Below are positions 7,954-15,224 of a stretch of 18,382 nt of DNA, piece by piece. Numbering within the stretch: position 1 is the stretch's first letter; every line of letters starts with the position of its first letter. The translations under genes were made by a program, and so were the position numbers. The stretch lies in contig JAAXQM010000254.1 of NCBI GenBank assembly GCA_012974295.1, positions 1-18,382 on the forward strand, in the 5' to 3' direction. The notes under the pieces are model-generated. The model had not been told where the DNA came from. It searched no databases and saw only the letters and a list, made by a program, of their open reading frames with translations. The stretch comes from Dehalococcoidales bacterium (lineage in GTDB: Bacteria > Chloroflexota > Dehalococcoidia > E44-bin15).

Positions 7954-8414
7954 AGGCAGAAAAGGCACGCATTGACGACATACCTCAAATTCGCAAGCTG
8001 GTCAATTACTTTGCTGATAAGGGTGAGATGTTACCCCGCGCACTCAGTGAACTCTATGAGAATATGAGGGACTTTGTCGTGGTACGGGATGGAGAGAAAT
8101 TGGTTGCATGTGCTGCGCTTCATATATTCTGGTCCGATCTCGCCGAGATCAGGGCTGTTTGTGTCGCTGAGGAGATACAGGATAAAGGCGCCGGGGCCTT
8201 ACTAATGCAGGCCTGCCTGGAAGAGGTAAGAAGCATGGGAATCGAGACCATCTTTTGCCTCACATATGTGCCCAGTTTCTTCGAGCGGTTTGGCTTTCGC
8301 CAGGTAGATAAAAATGAGCTGCCACGTAAGGTATGGGGTGAGTGTCTCCGCTGCCCAAAGTTCCCTGACTGCGATGAGACAGCTATGATATATAATATGG
8401 AACCTCTAAGCTAA
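7950..8414 (+). CDS. ArgA-type GNAT N-acetyltransferase
   Basis: This 154-residue protein is a single GNAT domain of the kind annotated as stand-alone N-acetylglutamate synthase (first step of arginine synthesis). Features I recognise include FADKGEMLPR (21-30), LSELYENMRDF (32-42), WSDLAEIRAVCV (61-72), the acetyl-CoA pyrophosphate loop QDKGAGALL (77-85), LTYVPSFFERFGF (104-116) and LPRKVWGECLRCPKFPDCDE (124-143). The last holds three cysteines (C132, C135, C141) typical of this subgroup. Family knowledge supports glutamate as acceptor, but the sequence alone does not prove it. It overlaps nadK by four bases and the next Nudix gene by one base (TAATG), so these genes are translationally coupled. 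Confidence 0.85.
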   Translation: MKAEKARIDDIPQIRKLVNYFADKGEMLPRALSELYENMRDFVVVRDGEKLVACAALHIFWSDLAEIRAVCVAEEIQDKGAGALLMQACLEEVRSMGIETIFCLTYVPSFFERFGFRQVDKNELPRKVWGECLRCPKFPDCDETAMIYNMEPLS

Positions 8415-8956
8415 TGCAAGAACGAACTGTAGCGAGCAGACAAATATACGAGGGTCGACGGATTAAACTTCACGTTGATAGGGTGGCACTTCCCGATGGC
8501 AGGGAGACCACGCGGGAGGTGGTGGATCACCCGGATTGCGTTGCTATTGTAGCTGTCGATGCGGAGAATAATGTCATGCTGGTACGACAGTTTCGTTACG
8601 CATTGGCTCGGGAGCTTCTCGAGATACCCGCCGGCGTTATCGAACCGGGTGAGGAGCCCATACACAGCGCCTTCAGGGAGCTGGAGGAGGAGACTGGATA
8701 TACTGCCGCGAAGATGGAGCGGCTCGGTGGGTTCTACAGTAGCCCGGGATGTTTTACCGAATATTTACACCTTTTCCTTGCCACAGAGCTTGAGCCTGGA
8801 AATAAAACTGTTCAAGAGGATGAGATTATAGAGGTTGTACCCGTTCCTTTGGAACAGGTTCACAACCTGATTACCTCTGGTGAGCTGCAGGATGCCAAGA
8901 GCATCGCTGGACTTCTTCTCGCCCTACCTCTACACCTGGGGACGAGCAAAGCATGA
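8414..8956 (+). CDS. ADP-ribose pyrophosphatase-type Nudix hydrolase
   Basis: This 180-residue protein most resembles NudF-type enzymes that hydrolyse ADP-ribose to AMP and ribose 5-phosphate. It has a complete Nudix box at residues 74-96 (G-x5-E-x7-RELEEETGY). About 15 residues downstream is a proline in YSSPGCFTEYLHLF, the position known to mark the ADP-ribose-hydrolysing subfamily. The upstream segment VMLVRQFRYALARELLEIPAG is also typical. It overlaps the acetyltransferase by one base and the first glycosyltransferase by four. Its closeness to nadK suggests a role in NAD turnover; this is inference. Confidence 0.93.
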   Translation: MQERTVASRQIYEGRRIKLHVDRVALPDGRETTREVVDHPDCVAIVAVDAENNVMLVRQFRYALARELLEIPAGVIEPGEEPIHSAFRELEEETGYTAAKMERLGGFYSSPGCFTEYLHLFLATELEPGNKTVQEDEIIEVVPVPLEQVHNLITSGELQDAKSIAGLLLALPLHLGTSKA

Positions 8957-10173
8957 AAATATGCCTCCTTTGCAATAGGGGGAATATGTACAGTGGGGGT
9001 CAGGGAATTTACCTGTATTACCTGTCCCGAGAGCTCCAAAGATTAGGGCATGAGGTTCATGTAGTTGTAGGGCCCCCTTACCCCGATATACCTGATGGGG
9101 TTACCGAACACCGGGTGGAAAACCTGAATCTTTTCGAATTCGGGTTCCCCAAGAAAGATCCCTTCCGTATCTTTACCCCGCTCAACCTCTACGAGCTGGC
9201 TTCGATAAGGCTGGGGATGTTCCCCGAGATGTTCTCATTCAGCTTCAGGGCCTATCAGAAAGTACGCCAGCTGCTTCGTCACGGCCATTTCGATATTATT
9301 CATGACAATCAGACCCTGGGCTACGGCATACTGATGATGAAGTCCTTTGGGATCCCCATTGTGGCCACTGTACACCACCCCTTACCTATCGATAGAAAGA
9401 CCGATATTGCCTATATAGATAATGCGTGGGAGAGGTTTGGCCGCATATGTTTTTACCCTTTCGTAATGCAACACCTGGTGGCTGGGAGGATGGATAGAGT
9501 GATTACGGTCTCAGAGAGCGCTGCAGAAGAGACTAGGAACGCATTTAAGGTTTCCCGTGATAAAATAAGGGTGGTCTACAATGGCATAGATACCGAGATG
9601 TTTCGGGATTTAGATGGTAAGCAGAAGGAGCGAGGTCGCCTAGTCGTCGTGGCCAACACCCGGGACCGAAAAAAGGGGATCATTTATCTGCTTCGCGCTC
9701 TCAAGCTACTGCGCGAAGAGATGGATGTTAAACTCACTATTGTGGACCGTGGAGCTCCAGATAACGAGTATACACCGGTACTGGTGGAGAGATTGGGGCT
9801 CGATGACAGTGTGGAATTTACCGGAAAGGTGAGTGTAGAGGAAGTGGTTGGGTTCTACCGCAGGGCGGAGGTAGCCGTTGTCCCCTCGTTATATGAGGGA
9901 TTTTGCCTTCCTGCTGCAGAAGCGATGTCTTGTGGTCTACCCGTAGTTGCCACCACGGCGGGAGCGCTCCCTGAGGTGGTAGAGGATGGGGAGAGCGGAA
10001 TTTTAGTACCGCCACGGGATCACTCTGCCCTGGCCGGGGCGATAAAGCGTCTTCTTTCCGATAAGCCCTTGCGTCAGACGATGGGAGAAAAGGGTAAGGA
10101 AAGGGTGCAAAGACACTTTACCTGGGAGGAAGCGACAAGGAAGACTCTGGAAGTATATCGGGAGGTCCTTTAG
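8953..10173 (+). CDS. GT4-family glycosyltransferase (first copy)
   Basis: This 406-residue GT-B fold retaining glycosyltransferase would transfer a sugar from a nucleotide-sugar donor. The N-terminal donor/acceptor loop GGQGIYLYYLSREL (15-28) and GHEV (32-35) are typical of GT4. The C-terminal domain has the E-x7-E motif (E315 and E323 in YEGFCLPAAEAM) followed by GLPVVAT and a GALPEVVEDGESGILVPP segment that bind the donor. No membrane segment is evident, so it probably acts on the cytoplasmic face on a lipid or soluble acceptor. It overlaps the Nudix gene by four bases (ATGA), and its stop shares one base with the methyltransferase start. The donor and acceptor cannot be inferred. It is a close paralogue of the enzyme at 10904-12178. 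Confidence 0.93.
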   Translation: MKICLLCNRGNMYSGGQGIYLYYLSRELQRLGHEVHVVVGPPYPDIPDGVTEHRVENLNLFEFGFPKKDPFRIFTPLNLYELASIRLGMFPEMFSFSFRAYQKVRQLLRHGHFDIIHDNQTLGYGILMMKSFGIPIVATVHHPLPIDRKTDIAYIDNAWERFGRICFYPFVMQHLVAGRMDRVITVSESAAEETRNAFKVSRDKIRVVYNGIDTEMFRDLDGKQKERGRLVVVANTRDRKKGIIYLLRALKLLREEMDVKLTIVDRGAPDNEYTPVLVERLGLDDSVEFTGKVSVEEVVGFYRRAEVAVVPSLYEGFCLPAAEAMSCGLPVVATTAGALPEVVEDGESGILVPPRDHSALAGAIKRLLSDKPLRQTMGEKGKERVQRHFTWEEATRKTLEVYREVL

Positions 10174-10886
10174 TGCTTACGGTTAACTTCAACCTTTTCA
10201 AGGTCAGTGACGGTGACAGGTTTTTAGATGTGGGCTGTGGTGAAGGGAGGCACAGCTACGAAGCATATCGCCTTAACAATGGCAGTGGTATTACATGCGC
10301 CATGGACATGGACGACTTGGGCCTTAAGAAGACCAAGTACGTGCTGGATCATATGGATCAACAGAATGGGTTCAATGGTAACCGGAACGTGCTGTGTGGC
10401 GATGCCTTGAATCTTCCGTTCAAGGATGCCTCGTTCGATAAAATTATCTGCTCTGAGGTTATGGAACACGTTGATGATCCCGATCAGGGTATCGAGGAGA
10501 TGGTGCGGGTACTCAGGAGGGGAGGGCTGCTGGCGGTCACCGTGCCTACCTATGTACCCGAAAAGACATGCTGGATACTGGACTCTGACTATTACAACCA
10601 TCCAGGAGGGCACGTCAGGATATTTACCGCGCAGGGGCTGGTTAGAGTACTGCACCGCCATAGCTTACGAATTTATGCAATTCGTTATGAGCACGCCTTC
10701 CATTCGATCTACTGGATCATGCGCTGCATTTTCGGCCTGAAGAATGAGGAGGCGAGGATACCGGATTTGTACCTCAGGTTTCTAGAGCTTCAGATAACTA
10801 CAAAGTCAATATTTGTATCAAGGGTAGAACGCTTCTTCAATTTCATCTTTCCTAAGAGCGTCGTTATATATACCAAAAAGATTTAG
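10173..10886 (+). CDS. Class I SAM-dependent methyltransferase
   Basis: The 237-residue protein has a Rossmann methyltransferase core. Motif I is LDVGCGEG (18-25), an acidic pair MDMDD follows at the end of the next strand, and then come a GDALNLPF segment, FDKIICSEVMEHVDDP and VRVLRRGGLLAVTVP. These are hallmarks of the UbiE/Methyltransf_11 group. The start is a GTG that shares a base with the previous stop and has GGGAGG seven bases upstream (10160-10165). Being sandwiched between two paralogous glycosyltransferases, it probably methylates a sugar or an acceptor that they handle. The substrate is not readable from sequence. Confidence 0.88.
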   Translation: MLTVNFNLFKVSDGDRFLDVGCGEGRHSYEAYRLNNGSGITCAMDMDDLGLKKTKYVLDHMDQQNGFNGNRNVLCGDALNLPFKDASFDKIICSEVMEHVDDPDQGIEEMVRVLRRGGLLAVTVPTYVPEKTCWILDSDYYNHPGGHVRIFTAQGLVRVLHRHSLRIYAIRYEHAFHSIYWIMRCIFGLKNEEARIPDLYLRFLELQITTKSIFVSRVERFFNFIFPKSVVIYTKKI

Positions 10887-10903
10887 TATAGGGAGAACCA
10901 GAA

Positions 10904-12178
10904 GTGAAGATATGTCTCCTGTGCTATCGGGGGAATAAATACTGTGGCGGTCAGGGGATTTACCTCTATTACCTGTCTCGGGAGCTTCACCGGCTGGGTC
11001 ATGAAGTAGACATAATCGTTGGGCCGCCCTACCCTGATGTTCCTGAAGGGGTCAGGGCGCACTATCTTGATAGCTTAAACCTCTACGACCGAAGGCATGA
11101 TGGGCAAAGTGCCTTGTCTGCGGAAAAACCCTTCCATCTCCTCACCCCGTTCAACCTCTTCGAGTTTGGCGGGACCAAGCTGGGCATGTTTCCGGAGATG
11201 CTCACATTCAGCCTTAAAGCCTATCTAAAGATAAGGGAGCTTCTTCCTACACATCGTTACGATGTAATTCATGATAACCAGTGCCTCGCCTATGGGCTTT
11301 TGCTGATGAAGACGCTGCAAATTCCTGTGGTCGCTACCATTCATCACCCCTTACCCATTGATACCAGGGCGGACCTTGCACAGGAAACAAGCGTTTGGAA
11401 AAAAATCAGGCAGCTCCTTCTCTATCCCCCGCTAATGCAGGGGATCGTTGCCCGGCGACTGGATATGATCATCACGGACTCGGAGAGCTCCACACGGGAG
11501 GTTGGCCGGGAATTCAGAATTCCCGGGAGCAAGATGAGGATGGTATACCCCGGTATCGATACCGATTTGTTCCAGAATGTGGATGGGGTTGGTGTGGGGT
11601 CGAAGGATGGGCCGGGCCGTCTTATCATGGTCGGCAGGACGAGCGACCGTAAAAAGGGCATCATTTTCCTGCTTCAGGCATTGCGACTGCTGAAACAGGA
11701 TAACGTGGCACTTAAATTAACCGTGGTGGACAAGATCGAACAAAATGATACATATGCCCTTGATCTTGTGAATGAGTATGGGCTCGAGGATATGGTCGAA
11801 TTTACCGGGAGAGTAACCAATGAGCAGTTGGTTCGGAAATACTCTTCTTCTCACATCGCCGTTACGCCATCCGTTTATGAGGGGTTTGGTCTTCCTGCTG
11901 CGGAGGCTATGGCCTGTGAGGTGCCGGTAATCGTTACAAGGGCTGGTGCGCTTCCCGAGGTGGTTGGGAATGGGAAGAGCGGTATTCTGGTGCCTCCACA
12001 GGATCCTAATGCCCTGGCTAAGGCAATCAAGGCTCTGCTGGAGGATGAAACGTTGCAGCACAGGCTGAGTAGTGAAGGGAGGAGAAGGGTGACGCGTCAC
12101 TTCACATGGGAGCAGACAGCAAAACAGGTTGTTGATGTTTATGAAGAGGTCTGCAGGCTTAAGCGCCCTTTGGGGTGA
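10904..12178 (+). CDS. GT4-family glycosyltransferase (second copy)
   Basis: This 424-residue GT-B glycosyltransferase is a paralogue of the gene at 8953-10173: 41 of the first 50 residues are identical by eye. It has the same GGQGIYLYYLSREL loop, and E326/E334 form the E-x7-E motif in YEGFGLPAAEAM. It differs by an insertion of about ten residues near position 63-75 (around YDRRHDGQS) and by divergence in the middle of the protein. GTG is the start, with GGGAG eight bases before it. The two copies probably perform successive or alternative sugar additions on related acceptors. Its 3' end overlaps the convergent methyltransferase gene by 20 bases. Confidence 0.92.
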   Translation: MKICLLCYRGNKYCGGQGIYLYYLSRELHRLGHEVDIIVGPPYPDVPEGVRAHYLDSLNLYDRRHDGQSALSAEKPFHLLTPFNLFEFGGTKLGMFPEMLTFSLKAYLKIRELLPTHRYDVIHDNQCLAYGLLLMKTLQIPVVATIHHPLPIDTRADLAQETSVWKKIRQLLLYPPLMQGIVARRLDMIITDSESSTREVGREFRIPGSKMRMVYPGIDTDLFQNVDGVGVGSKDGPGRLIMVGRTSDRKKGIIFLLQALRLLKQDNVALKLTVVDKIEQNDTYALDLVNEYGLEDMVEFTGRVTNEQLVRKYSSSHIAVTPSVYEGFGLPAAEAMACEVPVIVTRAGALPEVVGNGKSGILVPPQDPNALAKAIKALLEDETLQHRLSSEGRRRVTRHFTWEQTAKQVVDVYEEVCRLKRPLG

Positions 12179-12926
12179 TCTTGACGATAATTACATCGCT
12201 CAGTGAAGGTAGCCAGCGGGCGATTCTATCGAGGGATGCCAGGATGACTGATGAGACCCGCCGGGGCAATAGAGAGAGAAACTTTCCCCAGTAAGGGGCG
12301 GTCCAGAGCAGGGACATGCCTCTTATTTTCTCTATATCGAAATCACATGCAACTGTCTGTTTCAACATCGGGCAGTCGAATTTGTAGTTATGGTCAGCAG
12401 GAGGTATCCATGGATGTATACCATCCTGTTGGCGGTAAAACATTTTCACGACAGGAAACCAGCTTCTCCCCAAATGACAGCTAAGGCTTTCAAAGTTAGC
12501 TATAGCGATTATCGCACTACCTCCCGGTTTGAGCGACTGAGACATATCCGCCATCGTCTTGGGCATGTCAACAAAGTGGTCTAGCGCGCCTTTACATATT
12601 ATCTTATCCAGGGAACGCTTTTTAAACGGAAGCGCCTCACCGATCCCACGAACGAGGTGAATATCGCTATTGTTAATATGGTTTTTGGCTTCCCTTATCA
12701 TCCTTCCCGATGGGTCTAGACCGATTGCCCTGGCACCCCGTTTTGCCAGAGCCAGGGCATCGATTGCCCTGCCGCATCCGATATCCAGCACCATCTCTCC
12801 GATATCAGGGGCAACCATTTCCTGGATTACATCCCCCATTTTTTCGAAGATGAAGGCAGTGTCGGGGTGAATCGTTTCCGGGATTACCCCCTCATCGCCC
12901 CATTCCAGGTCAACCTTTAGATCCAT
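12159..12926 (-). CDS. SAM-dependent methyltransferase (convergent)
   Basis: A 255-residue class I methyltransferase. Motif I is LDIGCGRAIDALALA (around residue 47), followed by GLDPS, a GEALPFKKRSLDKIICKGALDHFVD segment and SLKPGGSAIIAIANFE. Motif I is GCGRA rather than the common GCGxG, but the SAM-binding architecture is recognisable. The C-terminal third has no assignable motif. ATG start with AGGAG (revcomp of 12932-12936) five bases upstream. It lies 90 bases downstream of the fumarase beta gene on the same strand and converges with the glycosyltransferase gene. Substrate unknown; proximity to the glycan cluster makes a glycolipid or polyprenyl acceptor possible, but it is on the opposite strand. 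Confidence 0.85.
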   Translation of the reverse strand: MDLKVDLEWGDEGVIPETIHPDTAFIFEKMGDVIQEMVAPDIGEMVLDIGCGRAIDALALAKRGARAIGLDPSGRMIREAKNHINNSDIHLVRGIGEALPFKKRSLDKIICKGALDHFVDMPKTMADMSQSLKPGGSAIIAIANFESLSCHLGRSWFPVVKMFYRQQDGIHPWIPPADHNYKFDCPMLKQTVACDFDIEKIRGMSLLWTAPYWGKFLSLLPRRVSSVILASLDRIARWLPSLSDVIIVKITPKGA

Positions 12927-13016
12927 TAGTGCTCCTGCAAAGGTTTACGAAAATTCGGGCTTTTTTGGGAGGGTCTGTGAAGAAAATAGAGGCTCATAAA
13001 AATGCTCTGGTCGGTC
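12927..13016. other. 90-base gap between fumarase beta and methyltransferase genes
   Basis: This gap on the minus-strand transcript holds the ribosome-binding site of the methyltransferase gene next to its start. A T-run read on the plus strand (around 12960-12966) has no convincing stem beside it. No clear promoter, terminator or RNA structure is visible. The methyltransferase may be read through from the fumarase operon or have its own weak promoter. Confidence 0.5.
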
Positions 13017-13568
13017 CTAGTCCTGGCGATACTTAGCTTTCCCCTCTTCATATAAATCCCCACCATATGCATCGTTCACCACGGTGGCGGGAAAGTCCTC
13101 CACCTCAAGCCGCCTGATCGCTTCTGCTCCCAGATCCTCGTAGGCCATCACCTCCACCTTCTTTATAGAACGGGCGATGAGGGCCCCGGCTCCACCTATG
13201 GCAGCGAAGTAGATTGCTTTGTGTTTCACCATGGCCTCTTTCACATCGGTACAGCGGCTGCCCTTTCCGATCATGCCCTTGAGCCCTGAGGCAATGAGAC
13301 GAGGGGTATATGTGTCCATGCGCCCGCTGGTGGTTGGCCCGGCGGCACCGATAACCTGCCCCGGCTTAGCCGGTGATGGTCCCATATAATAAAGTGTCTG
13401 ACCACGGAAATCGAATGGCGGATCCTCGCCACGATCCAGGGCTTCAGTCAACCTCTTATGTGCGGCATCACGGGCAGTGTAGATTATTCCATTGATTAAA
13501 ACCTGATCGCCTGCTTTCAGGTCCTTAATAGTATTATCGTCAAGGGGTGAGGTAATCCGCTTCGACAT
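13017..13568 (-). CDS. Fumarate hydratase class I, beta subunit (FumA C-terminal/TtdB type)
   Basis: This is the beta subunit of two-subunit class I (4Fe-4S) fumarate hydratase, which interconverts fumarate and malate; the related L-tartrate dehydratase and mesaconate hydratase cannot be excluded. Key segments are GPTTSGRMDTYTPRLIASGLKGMIGKG, RRLEVEDFPATVVNDAYGGDLY, and KHKAIYFAAIGGAGALIA. An in-frame ATG two codons earlier (13572-13574) abuts the GGAGG at 13575-13579 with no spacing, whereas the ATG at 13566-13568 lies six bases from it. I therefore chose the latter, giving 183 residues. The alpha subunit is encoded at the right edge of the window, four genes upstream. Confidence 0.93.
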   Translation of the reverse strand: MSKRITSPLDDNTIKDLKAGDQVLINGIIYTARDAAHKRLTEALDRGEDPPFDFRGQTLYYMGPSPAKPGQVIGAAGPTTSGRMDTYTPRLIASGLKGMIGKGSRCTDVKEAMVKHKAIYFAAIGGAGALIARSIKKVEVMAYEDLGAEAIRRLEVEDFPATVVNDAYGGDLYEEGKAKYRQD

Positions 13569-13581
13569 CGCCATCCTCCAA

Positions 13582-14748
13582 TCAATATCTTAAGAGGTCT
13601 CGGGCAATGATAGCCCGCTGGAGCTCTAAGGCCTGCTCTGATGTGCTTGCCGCGATGGCGTTTCGACACAATCTGGATAAAGGCAGTTCTTTGGTGTATA
13701 TGGGCCCGCCATGGATCTGTGTAGCGCGGTCAGCCGCTCTTTCCACCATCTCGGTGGCAAACACCTTCACCATGGCAGCCTCCTGGTGGATATCCTCCTC
13801 CTCATCCGCCTTACAGGCTGCGTGGAACACCATCAGTCTGGTAGCATGAATCTCAATAGCCATATCAGCTAAGTCCCGCTGCACGCTGGGCCGCTGCTCA
13901 ATCAGGCGGCCCAAAGATTGCCAATTCTTGGCATACTCCTTGGATATCTCAAGCAGTCGCTCCGCTGCACCGACACACCTGGCTCCCCTCACAATGCGTC
14001 TTGCCGGTAGCCATTTCATGCCAAGGTAGAATGCCTCTCCCTCTTTACCGAGAATATTCTTGGCAGGAACACGGCAATTATCGAAGATAAGATTGATAGG
14101 CTCTACCACCTGGGCATGCCGTCCCGTCCGCTCGCCACCACCAGTTGTGGTGAATCCAGGGGTATCACGGTCTACGAGAAAGCAGGTAATGCCTCCGCGG
14201 GCACCTTTCTCTCTGTCAGTGACAGCGAAGACCATGGTAAAATCGCCGACATCGATAGCATTTGCCGGGCAAATCTTGCGTCCGTTAATGATATAATCGC
14301 CATCCTCACTAACCGCGGTGGTAGTCATCGTGGCAGGGTCAGATCCATCAGCTTCAAGGAGGGCGAGGCAGGCCCGCTTCTCGCCATCTATGAGGGGCTG
14401 CAGATAGTTTTTTCGCTGCTCCTCATCAGCATCGAAAAGGATGGGAGAGATATCGCCAAAGTTGAAAGGGACGACGCACTTAGCCAGTTCCTCCTCGACA
14501 AGACAAACCCCCAGTGCTGGTAGTCCCACTCCTCCTAACTCCTCGGGAACGCTCACTCCCCACAACCCCATCTCCTGCACCATATTGAACAGCCGCTCCT
14601 CTTCCTCCGGGGGAAGCATTACCCTGCCGGTAGTGGGGTCGCCCTCACGCCCCAGGATATCCCTCTCCAAGGGCATGAGCTCATCTTTTACAAACTTCCT
14701 TACAGAGGCTTGAACCATCTTTAGCTCTTCGGGAATGGCAAAGTCCAC
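13582..14748 (-). CDS. Acyl-CoA dehydrogenase
   Basis: A 388-residue flavoprotein of the acyl-CoA dehydrogenase family, the normal length, oxidising an acyl-CoA (or reducing an enoyl-CoA) at the alpha-beta bond and passing electrons to an ETF. N-terminal helical domain, then a middle domain with LLEADGSDPATMTTTAV and DGDYIINGRKICPA, and a C-terminal domain with VQRDLADMAIEIHATRLMV and DRATQIHGGPIYTKELPLSR. The usual EGT catalytic motif is altered: aligning from the conserved IIARDLL end places E371 (in TSEQALELQR) at the catalytic glutamate position. GTG start with AGGAGG nine bases upstream (revcomp of 14758-14763). Substrate and direction are not readable. It sits between the HdrC-like and fumarase beta genes, and no ETF is visible in the window. 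Confidence 0.92.
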   Translation of the reverse strand: MDFAIPEELKMVQASVRKFVKDELMPLERDILGREGDPTTGRVMLPPEEEERLFNMVQEMGLWGVSVPEELGGVGLPALGVCLVEEELAKCVVPFNFGDISPILFDADEEQRKNYLQPLIDGEKRACLALLEADGSDPATMTTTAVSEDGDYIINGRKICPANAIDVGDFTMVFAVTDREKGARGGITCFLVDRDTPGFTTTGGGERTGRHAQVVEPINLIFDNCRVPAKNILGKEGEAFYLGMKWLPARRIVRGARCVGAAERLLEISKEYAKNWQSLGRLIEQRPSVQRDLADMAIEIHATRLMVFHAACKADEEEDIHQEAAMVKVFATEMVERAADRATQIHGGPIYTKELPLSRLCRNAIAASTSEQALELQRAIIARDLLRY

Positions 14749-14768
14749 CTTAAAATTCCTCCTGGAGG

Positions 14769-15224
14769 TTAGATCAACGCCTCTTCTACATAAAGGTCCA
14801 GGTCGGGCTCTTTCTCATCGCCGATCCGTGTTTCGAGACGGGACATCGCCTCGACCATATGCCGATTAACGATATAGTGCTTGATGGTGGTATCCACCTG
14901 CGGGCAGGAGAGTACGCAGTTGAAACAGCGGTCACAGTCCTCCGCCACCAGTGTCTCCAAGGCCATTGAGCTGCGCTGGGCCGTTTTCTTCATACGGGTA
15001 GGCTCACGGGACAGCACGGGACAAATATCAATGCAGTTGCCGCAGCCGAGGCAGGCAACGCTCCCGGCGATATCCTCTTCCACATTAAGGGTGTGATGCG
15101 GAGCGAATCCACTTGATAACAAGCGGCACCGTGCTACCGGGGGACATGAGGAATTTAACACGATATCAAGTATCCCCTCGATCTGGCTAACATCAGTCTG
15201 GCCCTTTAGTATATAATCCTGCAT
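14769..15224 (-). CDS. HdrC-like 4Fe-4S dicluster protein
   Basis: A small 151-residue soluble protein with two classical 4Fe-4S motifs: C58, C61, C64, C68 in CLGCGNCIDICP and C97, C100, C103, C107 in CDRCFNCVLSCP. Two more cysteines (C27, C33) lie in the N-terminal part. This architecture resembles heterodisulfide reductase subunit C and the corresponding part of TfrB. There is no cysteine-rich CCG domain (HdrB) in it or its neighbours. Its start overlaps the stop of the SdhA-like gene by one base (TAATG), so the proteins are probably made in fixed ratio and form a complex. Role as electron-wiring subunit is inference. Confidence 0.9.
   Translation of the reverse strand: MQDYILKGQTDVSQIEGILDIVLNSSCPPVARCRLLSSGFAPHHTLNVEEDIAGSVACLGCGNCIDICPVLSREPTRMKKTAQRSSMALETLVAEDCDRCFNCVLSCPQVDTTIKHYIVNRHMVEAMSRLETRIGDEKEPDLDLYVEEALI

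Noticed and set aside
12955..12970. T-run as an intrinsic terminator for the plus-strand genes
   Set aside because: No GC-rich stem precedes the T-run, and it lies well beyond the glycosyltransferase stop, inside the region before the minus-strand genes.
13569..13574. Earlier ATG as fumarase beta start
   Set aside because: It directly abuts the GGAGG ribosome-binding sequence with no spacing; the next ATG two codons later has a normal six-base spacing.
13631..13690. Loss of the catalytic glutamate in the acyl-CoA dehydrogenase
   Set aside because: The EGT motif looks absent, but aligning from the conserved C-terminal IIARDLL places E371 at the right position.
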